Part shown: in pieces, positions 46,217 to 58,010 of the stretch
Position numbering within the stretch: the first letter of the stretch is position 1
Layout of the letters: each line of letters opens with the position of its first letter
Assembly (NCBI RefSeq): GCF_043290135.1
Contig: NC_134705.1
Span: 42,285,271 to 42,349,270 of the forward strand
Direction: 5' to 3'
Source of the DNA: Rhipicephalus microplus
Taxonomy: Eukaryota > Arthropoda > Arachnida > Ixodida > Ixodidae
Length of the DNA: 64,000 nucleotides
Notes under the pieces: model-generated
What the model saw: only the letters and a program-made list of their open reading frames with translations
The model's database searches: none
Told to the model about the DNA's origin: nothing
Made by a program: the position numbers and the translations under genes

Positions 46217-47250
46217 CTACTTGGATGCGGTAGAAGAAGAGTGATAAGGCTTGAGTCGAGCTTTATGTACGATGTCGCTCCAAGCTGACGATGATGACGT
46301 TGGATCGGCTGGAACGATCTCGCATGTAACGTCAGTCACGTGGCGAATGACGCGGTATGGTCCAGTGTGGCGTGACTGCAGTTTTTCAGAAAAACCTGCA
46401 CGTCGAGTGGGAGACAAGCGAAGAACAAGGGGACTCGGTGAAAAGTGCCCGTTTCGATGATGCGAATCGTAGAGCTGTCTTTGGTGCTCCTGTGAGGCCT
46501 GCAGATGGCTGCGGGCGATTTGGCGTGTGTGTTCGGCTCGTGTGATAGCTTTGCCGGCATACTCAGTGACCGAGGGCAGCCAGGTGTCAAAGAGTAGGGC
46601 GGATTCTAGGCCGTATAGAAGATAAAATTGCAAATAGCCGGCAGTGTCGTGACGTGACGAATTATATGCGAACGTCACAAATGGCAAATGAACGTCCCAG
46701 TCCTCGTGGTCGGCCGCTACGTATTTAGAAAGCATGTCGGTTATGGTGCGGTTGAAGCGCTCCGTAAAACCGTTCGTTTGCGGATGGTACGAAGTGGCAA
46801 ACTTGTGCTTGGCAAACCAGGAGCGCAGGATTTCATCAACGACGGAATGTTTGGCCCCGGTCAGTGAGAAGTTGGTATGGAGCTCCGTGTAATAAAATAT
46901 TATCATATACCAGAAAGTCCACCACTTCGATTGCGCAACTCATCGGAAGTGCTCGTGTGAGTCAGTGGCGACAGCAATCCATTTGTTGCCTGAGCTGTAG
47001 ATCATGAATAGACCAAGCAGGTCGAGGCCAACTAAAAAAAAGGCTCAGTGGGAATGACGATTGGCTGAAAGAATCCAGCTATTAGGAAGGATGGCTTTTT
47101 GCGGCGCTGGCAGGGCTCACAAGCGGCGACATAGCGTCGAACAAAACGGGCAAGACCAGGCCAAAAGAAGTGACGACGTACACGGTCGTATGTTCGAGAG
47201 ACGCCCAAGTGGCCCGCCAAAGGAGCGTCATGTAGTTGGTTGAGGACAGT
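46217..47250 (-). pseudogene. Gypsy A integrase
   Basis: The zinc-binding head has LHDAPLAGHLGVSRTYD and VAACEPCQRRKK (the H-H-C-C ligands, near 47.24-47.10 kb). The core is badly decayed in two frames but ends with SYHPQTNGFTERFNRTITDM, which holds the catalytic Glu. The C-terminal part has KLQSRHTGPYRVI, a GPF/Y-like module. At least two frameshifts and several stops fall between about 47,030 and 46,900. Integrase inserts the cDNA, and this copy cannot encode it. Confidence 0.8.
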
Positions 47251-47469
47251 CGAAGAACATATGCTGATATGACGGGGAGTAAGTCAAGGCCATATGGATC
47301 GAGGTTACGGAGATACAGGATCCAGTCTTTGACCAGGAACATCTGTAGAGATGCGTCGCGAGGCATTGACTCAAGCTTGTCAATGATGGTTCGCAGGGAA
47401 GCATTCCCGCGTTGTTCGTGGTTAAGGTTGAGTAGCTGCGTCACAGACAGAAGGTCTGGAAATGTGTCA

Positions 47470-47989
47470 GTATGGGCACCTTCTTCCACAGGGTAGCGTG
47501 AGAAACAATCTACATCTTGATGCAACCACCCTGTTTTGCACATTACGGTGAACGTGTATTCTTCTAGACGTAGAGACCAACGAGCGAGGCGTCCTGTGGG
47601 ATCCTTCAGTGAGGCCAGCCAGCAGAACGCTTGGGATTGGTGACAACTCGGAATGGACGCCCGCATAAGTAAGGGCGAAACTTGGCGATTGCCCACACAA
47701 GAGCGAGACACTCACTCTCCGTGATTGAATAGTTGCTCTAGGTGGTAGATAGCAGTCGACTTGCATATGCTATAACACGGCCATGTCCCCGTTGGTGTTG
47801 CAATAGCATTGCTCCTATGCCGTGCCCACTAGGGTCAGTGCGAACTTCGGTTGAAGCTGATGGATCGAAATGAGCTAAAATCGGCGGTGTTGTAAGGAGG
47901 GTCGTGAGCTAGGAAAAAGATGAGGCTTGATCAGCGCCCCAGAAAAACGGGGCGTCCTTCTTCACGAGGTTTGTGAGTGGGCGTGAAAT
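47470..47989 (-). pseudogene. Gypsy A RNase H region
   Basis: Minus-strand frames give [15 protein letters not shown] (the catalytic Asp in the position of a TDASG box) and [20 protein letters not shown] (the Glu helix). Then comes a diverged tail ending GWLHQDVDCFSRYP in place of the usual ADALSR-like end. Frames change several times. Confidence 0.7.
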
Positions 47990-48879
47990 TATTGCGAAGT
48001 CTTGAACAAAGCGTCGAAAAGAGGAGCACAAGCCCACGAAACTGCGAACGTTCTTTTTGACCCCGGAACAGGAAAGTCCATGACGGCGCGAATTTTCTCG
48101 GGATCCGGGTGGACTCCTGCGGCATCGACGAGGTGGCCAAGTACAGTCATTGGACGACAAATGAAGTAGCATTTACAAGAGTTCAATTGAAGTCCGGTCC
48201 GACAAAAAACTTCAAGAATCACCGATACATGATCGAGATGGGAGTCAAATGTGGGCGAGAAAACGATAACGTCGTCCAAACACCATAAGCAGGTTGACCA
48301 TTTAAACCCTTGGAGCAATGAATGCATCATTCTTTCGAATGTGGCCGGTGCATTACAGAGACCGAAAGGCGTAACTTTGAAGTGATAAAGACCGTCAGGA
48401 GTGAGGAATGCGGTCTTCTCACAGTCCATCTCGTCTACAGCGATCTGCCAATAGCCAGATCGAAGGCCGACAGTGGAAAAATACGTAGCACCAAAAAGGC
48501 AGTTTGAGGCATCGTCGATTCTAGGCAACGGGTAAACATCTTTCTTCGTAACTTTGTTGAGATGCGGATAATCTACACAAAAGCGCCATGTTCTATTCTT
48601 TCTGATCAGAACGACAGGCGAAGCCCGGGGGCTACACGAAGGCTCGATTATGTCTTTTGCAAGCACCTTTTTGAATTCCTGTTTTATGGCTATACGCTCG
48701 GACGACAAAGCACGGAATGGACGTCGGTGAATGGGACTCACGTCAGCAGTATTGATGCGATGAGTAACTACACTCGTTCGGCTTAAGGCCGTGCTGGCGA
48801 AGTCGAAAATGTCACTATAGGACTCCAGCACGTGACGGAGGGCTTCCGCTTGATCAAGAGTGAGGTCTGATGAAACCAT
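47989..48879 (-). pseudogene. Gypsy A reverse transcriptase
   Basis: About 296 codons open. SRASPVVLIRKNRTWRFCVD and YPHLNKVTKKDVYPLPRIDD are the fingers. YFSTVGLRSGYWQIAVDE replaces the usual D-L-x-S-G-Y-W-Q, with Gly for the catalytic Asp. TPFGLCNAPATFERMM follows, and the palm box reads CLWCLDDVIVFS, Cys for the Tyr of YLDD. Two substitutions in the active site argue for inactivity in addition to a frameshift near 48,060. An in-frame TGA and a frameshift separate it from the protease. Confidence 0.85.
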
Positions 48880-48958
48880 GCTGTCAACGACGACGTTCGA
48901 TGAACGTGATAGAGTTGGGTCATGGTCTGAGGTTCAGCAATCATTCACTCTGAAGGGC

Positions 48959-49780
48959 TCAACCGTATGGTCTTGTAGGGCAATAAATTTCAGCCAGGGA
49001 GATACCTTGGAGAAGAATGTGGGCAGTGAAGGCAAAATTGACAATAAGAAGGCATGTGCGGTTTTCAACAATTGTCAAAATGGTGTGCGGAACAAAGACA
49101 CCATGCGTAAGCATCACGGCAATAATCGGTGCCGCCGTGTAATCGCCGTCAAGTACAGGTGGCGTAGAGAAGAGGTCGATGTGTGTAACACAGTTAGGCA
49201 GAAGGCATGCGAAATCAAAGCAGCAAAGACGGCTTTGGGGGTGGTTGGTCGGATCGGAAAGTAGAGGCATCTCAAGGTCAAGGTAGCCGGCTGAACAGTC
49301 TATAAGGGCCGAGTGAGTGGTTAGAAAATCCATACCTAGAATTAGATGATGAGGGCAATTTGCTATAACGGTGAAAAGAACAGCAGTGCTTCTATCGGTA
49401 ATAGTCACACGGACAGAGCACATGCCAATAATGGCGGCAGTTCCCCCGTCGGCGACTCGAACGGCTCGGTTCAAGGTGGGTGTGACAACTTTCTTTAGGT
49501 GGCGACGAAGAGCAGCACTCATTATGGACACATGCGCGCCGGTATCAATCAACACGCGCACAGGTACATTGTCTAAAGGAACGTTCAGCAGATTCCGGGT
49601 GGTCGGTAATGTTACACGAGGATTTCTCGCAGAGGCCGTCGTCAATGCAGCTCCATCTCCAGAAGCTGCACTGCCTAGTTTTCGGGTCGGGGGCATGGCG
49701 AAAAGGTCGGAGAGGCAGGATGGCGTTGTGGGGGCAAACGAGATTGACGGCAAGCAGAGGATGGTTAGCGAGCGTAGCAA
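48959..49780 (-). pseudogene. Gypsy A protease
   Basis: Retropepsin-like: VRVLIDTGAHVSIMSA (D-T-G catalytic loop, 49.53 kb) and PHHLILGMDFL (the ILG-D flap-side motif, 49.34 kb). The frame overlaps the 3' end of gag by 16 bp and is offset from it, as in elements that use frameshifting, but secondary mutation cannot be excluded. It ends in a stop about 80 bp before the reverse transcriptase frame. Confidence 0.8.
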
Positions 49781-50907
49781 GGTCTCGTCAGCAGTGCGGC
49801 AGAATCAGAGGATGTCGTCGTCATAGGGGAATCAAAATCAAATGCTGAGGACGACTGGTGGACTGAAGTGGCTTCAGTAAGAGGCCCATAGTGTGCCGGC
49901 AGAGCCCAGTGATTGCGGCAGTGGCGATCAATATGACGGACGCCTCGGCAGTTGAAGCATATAGGCTTATCGTCCAGCGTACGCCATTCGGACAAATCGC
50001 ACTGTCGAGAGTAGTTGGAACCAAAGCGAGGAGCGGAGGGACGACAATAAAAAGGCTCGGCAGAGTAGACTGGTATAACGGGGTGTAGGCCGACGTTCGA
50101 TAATTCTTGGCGAACGACGGTTTGTATGAGTGAGATCGTGGTCGGTGAATAATCAGGCGTTGGGAATGGAGTGACTAGTGGCTTAGCCGCTTCGACCGCG
50201 CAACGAATGATGCGGGTGAGGTTGTCACATCGGGGAACTTGGCAGATGGCGTCATCGCAAGAGAAAGTAGCAGCTGTGTTCGGCAGGCGCATGATGCCGT
50301 GGGTGACGCGGTGGTCTTTAGCCTGTTCTAGACGGTAGCATTCTTTCAGGATCGTGTCGATGCTCGTGACATTATTAAAAACCAGCAGGTTGAAGGCACC
50401 GTCAGCATTTCCTTTGAGGACGTGATTAACGTTTTCGTCTTCCAACATGTGCTGGTTGACCTTGCTACAAAGCGCCAAGACGTCAAGAATGTATGAATCG
50501 TACAATTCAGTAGACGTCTGGGCACGAGTGGCGAGAGTCTTCTTGGCAGCGAGCTGACGATCAGATGAATCATCGAAATGATCACGGATCTTCGTTTTGA
50601 AGAGATCCCAGCTTGTTATTTCAGCTTCATTGGTTTCGAACCATGTCTGCGGCATGCTGTCGAGGTAGAACGCAACATTGGCGAGCATGAGCGTGCGATC
50701 CCAGCGGTGGGTAGCACTGACCCGCTCGTACCGTTGCAGCCAGGAGTCAACGTCGATGGTACAGTCAGCGCAAAAAGTGGCAGGATCTCGCAGAGGTGGC
50801 AGGGTGACGTAGATTCTCGACTCGGCTGGAAAGGCCGGTGGTGATGAGGCACTGGCAGTTGAAGTAGCCGAAGAGTCCCCGGTGTTGCGACCGCTGCGCG
50901 TCTCCAT
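49765..50907 (-). CDS. Gypsy A Gag
   Basis: The frame is intact for about 380 codons from the ATG at 50,905-50,907 (METRSGRN). That start is preferred over upstream in-frame codons because they lie inside the LTR and primer site. It has a capsid-like helical domain (VDSWLQRYERV, LDSMPQTWFETN, TKIRDHFDD, ELYDSYILDVLALCSKVN) and one zinc knuckle, CFNCRGVRHIDRHC (CX2CX4HX4C, with Arg instead of the usual Gly). Gag packages the RNA. This is the least damaged coding region of the element. Confidence 0.85.
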   Translation of the reverse strand: METRSGRNTGDSSATSTASASSPPAFPAESRIYVTLPPLRDPATFCADCTIDVDSWLQRYERVSATHRWDRTLMLANVAFYLDSMPQTWFETNEAEITSWDLFKTKIRDHFDDSSDRQLAAKKTLATRAQTSTELYDSYILDVLALCSKVNQHMLEDENVNHVLKGNADGAFNLLVFNNVTSIDTILKECYRLEQAKDHRVTHGIMRLPNTAATFSCDDAICQVPRCDNLTRIIRCAVEAAKPLVTPFPTPDYSPTTISLIQTVVRQELSNVGLHPVIPVYSAEPFYCRPSAPRFGSNYSRQCDLSEWRTLDDKPICFNCRGVRHIDRHCRNHWALPAHYGPLTEATSVHQSSSAFDFDSPMTTTSSDSAALLTRPCYAR

Positions 50908-50918
50908 CGAGGTGCGGG

Positions 50919-50936
50919 AGTCGTCCACCTCCACCA
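50919..50936 (-). other. Primer-binding site of gypsy element A
   Basis: On the minus strand tggtggaggtggacgact starts four bases after the LTR end (…aaca, ttat). It begins with TGG, as expected for pairing with a tRNA CCA end. The tRNA cannot be named by eye. Confidence 0.55.
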
Positions 50937-50940
50937 ATAA

Positions 50941-51077
50941 TGTTATGAGTAACTTATTTAATAAATTATAGACGACGGACCGTGCTCGGTGAACAAGACG
51001 GCGACAGTTCATCAACAACTAGCAACAGACGTTGTCTTTTTGTTTCATGCAGAAAGGCTGTAGCGGCTGTTGTGTAT
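50941..51077 (-). repeat. 5' LTR of gypsy element A
   Basis: It aligns with 46,049-46,173 with many differences and one larger gap (the aacttatttaataaa stretch is absent from the 3' LTR). The plus-strand start tgttatgag gives the AACA end. Confidence 0.75.
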
Positions 51078-52173
51078 GAATATTGCGCAGTAACAATACA
51101 TACGTGCTTGAATGATACTCATAGTAGAAAAGCCTGGCAGGCCCATGGCAGTCCGTCATGGTGACGTAATGATAGCTCTGGAAACGTAGCGCGCACGAGG
51201 CGAAGAATCTTTCTGTGAGATTCTCGCACAATCAACCTGAAATGTAACGAGTAACGCGGCACATCACGTTACCGAAAATCCGCAGCGTAAGTATGTTAAC
51301 CATTGCAGTTACAAATTAACAATGAATATGTTACTAAATTACCTAAATTTTCGACAGATCCCACGTACCTTGCGAATTGGTGTTATGCAAAGAATGTGGA
51401 GGGAAGGTTGCTTTTACTACGTGAAATATTACAAAACGACGCCAAAGATATCAAAAAATGTTTTAGGAAAAGACACGTTGAACATACGTAAATATTTTAT
51501 ATACCTGTAGTGTATTACTGTTGCGTAACGGTGTAAACAGCAACATGAGCATCATTAATACCAGAAGCGGTGCACTGATTTGTAGCACGTAAGCTGGCGA
51601 GAATGACAGCTCTGGACGCTGCTACGTTAATCAACTGTAGAAGATGGTGCTTAACTGCAATTGACCTTCACCCAACGTGACGACTGTATCATAGCGGTGC
51701 TTATGTAATGTAAAGAAAATTGTATAGCCAGCACTGCGACTACATTTAACGTTTTACGAAAAACATGTAGGTCCAGTTGAAGAGCAGTTCCGAGACCTGC
51801 CCTGACTCTGTGGTACAATACTCGATTGCCGCGCGGATTGCTGAGAAGTAATTTCTTCTGAGACCCCGAAATTTATAGTTTGCATTTGTCGAGTCAACAC
51901 TGTCGCTTTCAGCGCACACCGTATAATGGTGATGAAAAGAATAAAAAAAGGCAAGAATTGGTTCCACGATTGCACCCATAAACTGCTGATCACCGGTGAC
52001 ACATATACCCCCGTGCTTTACGGATACGTGTCACGCGTTTGACTACATGTATACGTACGCTTCGGAATCGTCACCTTATTTACTTCATGACCAGCGAGTC
52101 ATCTTCGTCCAACCATTTTATTATACCCTAATAATGTTCGTTTGGCCCAAGCTAAAAGCCTCACGAGAACAGG
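51078..52173. other. Intergenic DNA, nothing recognised
   Basis: No coding signature or repeat is recognised between the gypsy element and the compound microsatellite. Confidence 0.45.
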
Positions 52174-52420
<247 letters not shown>

Positions 52421-55118
52421 GGGCATGCGCTAAACGTGCCTGTAAAAAACAAATAAATGCTACACTTCCAAAATGCAATGCATTACCACCAACAGTGCTA
52501 TGTGGTTATGTGAAGAATATTGCGGTGAAGAGAGCGACAACGTTTCATAGGCTCCGTGTCGCGTTTTTTCAAAAGTGAAATTAACCCAAGGGCCAATAAA
52601 TCTGGTGATTTTAAAAATGACATTATCATGCCTGTAGGTTTCACGCAATAGTTTTTTTTTCCCGTTCGTTGATTCTACCTATCAGCGGGACGGTGGTCGA
52701 AATTGGTCAGATGACGGCTTTGCTTGTTGGCAATCTTTTCTCCTTTTTTTGGGGAGGTAAACGTAATAAACAATGGCCAACTTTTCTCTCCAATATATTT
52801 CGTAGCAGTTTTGATAACGCGATTAGACCTGCATACGTTCGTGATAAAAAGAGCATCAAAGAACTTCGATTCATAGTCATAGGCCATGATTAGCTCAATA
52901 AATTGGCATCGATAAAAGTAACTGTGAGCTAAAATATATGACTGCTGTCTTCGGAAAATTTATCTGCATGTGAGATTTCTGACACCAGCTGTAAAAGTTT
53001 AAATAGAAGTCATTCAGTGCGTGACGACCATCAAGTGCATTGATTACTTGATACTGACCGCAAACATAAATGAAAACACGAAATCTGGGTGCAACTACAT
53101 CTCACAATTGTCATCGTTATGATATTGATGATAACTACCATCATGAGTCGATGTTATCAGCACTGCAGGCTAAAAGCGTCCCGAATTGAAATGCTTAAAC
53201 AATATTTGCGAATAAATACAGAACTTTAAAACATATGCATATGAGTATCTCAGACGACACACGTACATAATTTCTGTTGATGTGATAGACTGGTGAAATA
53301 TCACGTAGAATCATAAATGTTTTTTTTTTTCCAAACGTTAACCTCACAGTTCATAAAAGCCCATTTTTACCATGAAATCATGCCCTTAGGTATAAAACTT
53401 CTTCTTCTGAACTCCTTCTTCTTCTAAGTGAGATAAGTATTTTTGCGACAGCCAGCTTAATCACTCGCACTTCACAGTCACATGGGCACAGAGGAATAAA
53501 ATTGAAATTTGCACTCACTCTGAAAGTTACCTGTTTAGGTGTCCCTACAATATCAGTCATTGCAGGCATAAGTGATTGGCACAGCGGGCCGCGTTAGCTT
53601 CACTTTTTTTATTAAAGTACCGTAAAAAGAATAGGCGTTTTGGCCGCCGTGGTGTATGCTGCCTATATCAGCGTTGTGTTTACGATACTTACGTTGGAAG
53701 TAACAACAATGAACCTTTGAGAAATTGGCGCACAAATTTTTTTAATGTCAAGTGCAGCCTAACTGGCTCGTGTAGAGTTGCACTTAAAATATACTGATAC
53801 AGTCACTTGGCACTGAATGCAAAAATTGTTGCCCGCGCCTTCCCACGAGAGGAACTCGAGTAAATTTGTCGCAAAGTGTGAGTATCACGTGAATGTTGCT
53901 TAATTGGGTATGGTTTTGAAATGCTTAATTGTTATGTCACCTCATTATTCTTATTCAGTGAACGAAAGCGAAGCATTGCCTTCGAGGAGTGTTAGGACGC
54001 TGATGTGTGATCCAGCACCCACAATACCGCGAGGTGGCCGGTTGTGCAGCGCGAGCAGTCGGTTTTTACTAGCAGACGCTGACTCCGTCAGCCCTGCGAA
54101 GTGAGAAAGGCGGGGGCGGGGAAGTGACAGAGGAAACGAAAGAAGCGAGACGTAAGTATGCGGCACAAGGCGTGAGGGGCGAGCATGCGCGACGGTATAT
54201 GTGTGTGTGTAGAAAAAGTTGTTAACAATTTAGAGTACGACGTAGTCTAATATGAAAAGCAGAAAGCCGTCCCCTCGCCGTCTCTTTAGGTTATTGGCGA
54301 CGCCGCCCCTGAGGCCACATTTGAGAGCAGAAGCGCCTATACAATGCACCGCATTAAAAAAAAAACTTTATCTTGCATCCGGCATGTTAGGGAGCTAGGC
54401 GGCACGGCGAAAGCTACGTGGGTGGAGCTTATGCACAGGTGTTACTACGCCAAGTAGTCTGTTTACGTGCGATTTAGGTTTCGATTGTGCAAACACATCC
54501 AATGCGCACTTTTTCGCATGATCATCATACGATGAATTTTCCCGTTTTTCAGGAGGAATTAAATAAAATGTTCATGTTTTTAAAGGAAATAGCACGAAAC
54601 CGTTTTGAAGCATTGAGATGTATTTGAGAATGAAAAGAATTGTACGGCCGTGCATTTACTAGGCGATTGTTACAACGCAAAGCCAAGAAACCATTTCCTT
54701 AATTTCAGTGCATACTTGGTTAGCATGACGGTTTTAGTTCTTTTAGAGACGCAAGAACTTTCTGGAGACACTAACGTTGTTTTTCTAGGGGGCGTGAACG
54801 CAAACACGAGTAGCGAAAATCTTCGCACTTATCGGTCATAAGCGGGCGTCTGTCGTTCGTAAATTAAAGTGGGTGAAACATAATATTTACTCGGCTAAGA
54901 ACTCTGTTTTTGCACAGTTAATAGGGTAATATATATGAACACGTATTTGGCCCAGACAAAGCACAAGGAACGTCTTTCACCGTAGTCGCTGACGGGAGCG
55001 GTGTTACGGAACGCGAACTTCAGCGTTTTCTTATCAACCATATTAGGCAGCGGAAACACTGACCACGTATGCAACACAATTTAGGAAAAGGTTCATTAGT
55101 TTTACGTACTTTACAATG
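52421..55118. other. Intergenic DNA with one GC-rich patch
   Basis: No exon recognised. At 54,020-54,190 a GC-rich stretch contains aggcgggggcggggaag (GC-box-like) and, 40 bp on, a donor-like gacgtaagtatg. It could be a promoter with a non-coding first exon or a repeat edge. A short CT-repeat and a TG-repeat occur nearby. Confidence 0.35.
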
Positions 55119-55288
55119 ACACTATGGGCAATCCAGTGGCTTGAGGAGGCGCTGGCCATGCAAGAGAGAGCGAGAACCAATGGCCCGTCAAACCGGGCCG
55201 AAGAAACCCAAGAATCTGATGCTAGACTAGATGTAAACCCTCCCCTTCCCCCTCGAGATCTAGGCCCAGTGTTCTTAAGACTCTATTA
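55119..55288 (+). pseudogene. Possible LINE ORF C-terminal remnant
   Basis: A 56-codon frame reads TLWAIQWLEEALAMQERA and continues Pro-rich to a stop. The L-W-A-I-Q-x-x-x-x-A pattern resembles the C-terminal helix of tick LINE ORF2 proteins, and two other examples lie at 45.4 and 62.7 kb. Weak evidence. Confidence 0.25.
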
Positions 55289-55480
55289 GACTACAGCACT
55301 AGAAGGGTAGTCCAAGCCCTGCGTGGCCAAAAAGTCTCTGCACGCAGGATCCTGCGAATAGTCTTCTTTCTCTCTCTCCAATCACACTTTTTCTTTCAGG
55401 CAGCTGGTGTAGCTCAAAACTGGCTGGTCACCGGTGTCACTTTCAAGGCGGCTATAGTGGTTAGAGTCCCACTTTAACTG

Positions 55481-55855
55481 ATGATATCACATCATATCTA
55501 TGAAGACGTGGAATCGGCAATGAGTAAGGTAAAAACACAGTATACAATACTGATGGGAGACTTCAATGCAAAGGTAGGGAAGAAGCAGGCTGGAGACCAG
55601 GCAGTAGAAGATTATGGCATCGGTACTAGAAACGCCAGAGGAAAGATACTAGCTGAATTCGCAAAACGCAATAATTTACGGATTTTGAATACCTTCTACC
55701 GAAAACGAGGAAACCGCAAGTGGACATGGAGGAGCCCTAACGGTGAAAATAAGAACGAAATAGACTTTATAATAAGTGCACACCAAGGCATCGTGCAGGA
55801 TGTGGAAGTGGTTGGCAAGGTACGATGCAGTGATCATAGAATGGTACGGTCTTGA
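55481..55855 (+). pseudogene. RTE-type LINE endonuclease fragment
   Basis: TILMGDFNAKVGKKQAGD holds the GDFN metal-binding block, NRKWTWRSPNGENKNEIDFI is the family-specific D-x-I block, and VRCSDHRMVR is the SDH block. The N-terminal third with the catalytic Glu is missing. A stop follows SDHRMVRS. Confidence 0.85.
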
Positions 55856-56371
55856 ATTCGCCTAGACTTGAGAAAGGAACGACAGAAACTGATACGCAAG
55901 AAGCCAATCAATGAGCTAGCACTGAGAGGGAATGTACAGGAATTTAGAGTCTCCCTTCATAACAGGTACTCGGCTCTTAGTGAGGAGACCAACCTTAGCA
56001 TAGATACAATGAATGATAATCTGACGAGTATCATTACGTAGTGTACAGTGGAAGGTGGAGGCAGGATAGTTATACAGGACACTGTCAAGCTTTCCCAGGA
56101 AACGAAGAATCTCATTAAGAAGCGTCAAATCGTGAAAGCCTCAAGTACAACAGACAAAATAGAACTGGCAGAGCTTTCGAAGTTGATTAATAGGCGTAAG
56201 GTATCCGACGTAAGAATCTATAACATGGAGAGAATTGAACATGCTCTGTAAAACGGAGGAAGCATCAAAGCAGTGAAGAGGAAACTTGGGATAGGCAAAA
56301 ATCTGATGTATGCACTAAGGGACAAAGAAGGCAAAATAACTACAATATAGATAGGATAGTTAAAATAGCGG

Positions 56372-57872
56372 GTGGAGCTTTACAGAGATCTCTACAGTAG
56401 CCGGCACAACCACGACTCTAATACTATAAGAACTAGCAGTAACCCAGATGACACCCCTCCAGTAATGATAGAAGAAGTCAGAAAAGCTTTGGAGAGCATG
56501 CAAAGAGGCAAAGCTGCTGGTGAGAATCAGGTAACATCAGATCTACTGAAAGATGGAGGACAGATTGTGTTAGAAAAACTAGCCACCCTGTTTACGAGGT
56601 GTCTCCTGACGGGAAGAGTACCAGAGTCTTGTAAGAACGCTAACATCATCTTAATAGATAAAAAAGGAGATGACAAGGACTTGAAGAATTACAGGCTGAT
56701 TAGCTTGCTCTCTGTAGTATACAAGCTATTTACAAAAGTAATTGCTAACAGAGCAAAAAAAACATTACAATTCAATAAACCAAAGGAACAGGCAGGATTT
56801 TGAACAGGCTACTCAACAATCGACCACATTCATACTATCAATCAGGTAATAGAGAAATGCTCAGAATATAACCGACCACTATACATAGCCTTCATAGATT
56901 ACGAGAAGGCGTTTGATTCAGTAGAAATATCAGCCGTCATGCAGACACTGCGGAATCAGGGCGTCGATGAAGTATGTATAAACATCCTGGAAGAAATCCA
57001 CAGGAGATAAACTGCTACCATAGTGCTTCATAAAGAAAGCAACAGGATACAAATCAAGATGGGTGTAAGGCAGGAGAACACAATCTCCCCAATGTTATTT
57101 ACCGCGTGCTTACAGAAGTTTTCAGAAGCCTAGAATGGGAACAGTTAGGAATAAGAGTTAATGGAGAGTACCTTAGTAACCTGCACTTCGCCGATGACAT
57201 GCTATTGCTGAGTAACTCAGGGACGAATTGCAACTCATGATTACGGAGCTAGAAGAGGAGAGCAGAAAGGTAGGTCTTAAGATGAATCTGCAGGAAACGA
57301 AAGTAATGTACAACAACCTCGGAAAAGAGCAGTACTTCGAGATATATAATAGTGCACTCCAAGTTGTAAAAGACTATGTCTACTTAGGGCAGGTAATAAC
57401 CGTGGAGCCGAACCACGAGATTGAAGTAACTAGAAGATTAAGAATGGGGTGGAGCACATTTTGCAAGCAATCTCAAATTATGACAGGTAGGTTGCCGACA
57501 TCCCTCAAGAGAAAGGTATATAACAGCTGTATCTTGCCGGTACTTAGCTACGCAGCAGAAACCTGGAGACTTACAAAGAGGGCTCAGCTTAAATTGAGGA
57601 CCATGCAGCGAGCAATGGAAAGAAAATCGCTAGGTGTAACCTTAAGAGACAAGAAGAGAGCAGAGTGGATTAGGGAACAAACGGGGGTTAAGAATATCAT
57701 AGCTGAAATCAAGAAGAAGAAATGGACATGGGCAGGGCATGTAGCGCGTAGACAGGATAACCACTGGTCGTTCAGGGTAACTAACTGGATTCCCAGAGAA
57801 GGCAAGCGGGTTAGGGGGAGGCAGAAGGTTAGGTGGGCAGATGAGATTAAGAAGTTTGCGGTTGTAAATTAG
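56372..57872 (+). pseudogene. RTE-type LINE reverse transcriptase and C-terminus
   Basis: KANIILIDKKGD-like fingers (read ANIILIDKKGDDKDLKNYR), then a TGA at about 56,802 in place of a codon, then FIDYEKAFDSVE (catalytic Asp), GVRQENTISPMLF and LHFADDMLLLS with FADD intact at about 57,185. The thumb and C-terminus (57,228-57,872) are open, with KTKVMY-like (ETKVMYNNLG), YLGQVIT, KKKWTWAGHVARR and RGRQKVRWADEIKKF. Further stops and at least one frameshift lie at 57,000-57,220. Confidence 0.85.
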
Positions 57873-57942
57873 CAGCAGCAAGCACAGGACCGCTTTAACT
57901 GGCGGAACATGGGAGAGGCCTTTGTCCTGCAGTGGACGTAGT

Positions 57943-57981
57943 AAGGCTAATGATGATGATGGTGATGATGATGATGATGAT
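57943..57981 (+). repeat. (GAT)n 3' tail of the RTE-type LINE
   Basis: gatgatgatgg then gatgatgatgatgatgatgat close the LINE, with one tgg interruption. Confidence 0.9.
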
Positions 57982-58010
57982 CACATTGCACACATATTAT
58001 CGGTGATGGC

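Larger units (their letters stand above)
46049..51077 (-). mobile_element. Ty3/gypsy LTR retrotransposon A, degraded
   Basis: Minus-strand order LTR, primer site, gag, protease, reverse transcriptase, RNase H, integrase, purine tract, LTR. This is the Ty3/gypsy gene order. Length is 5.0 kb. The LTRs are short (about 130 bp) and clearly diverged, and pol is broken by stops and frameshifts, so it is old. tatga occurs immediately outside the left end (46,044-46,048) and at 51,075-51,079, a possible 5-bp target duplication. Confidence 0.85.
55481..57982 (+). mobile_element. RTE-type LINE, 5' truncated
   Basis: A single ORF with endonuclease, reverse transcriptase and C-terminal segments, no ORF1, and a 3' end of (GAT)n (57,943-57,981). 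A short tandem tail and single ORF are typical of RTE/BovB elements. The 5' truncation lies in the endonuclease N-terminus. Gypsy element B starts 29 bp after its tail. Confidence 0.85.
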
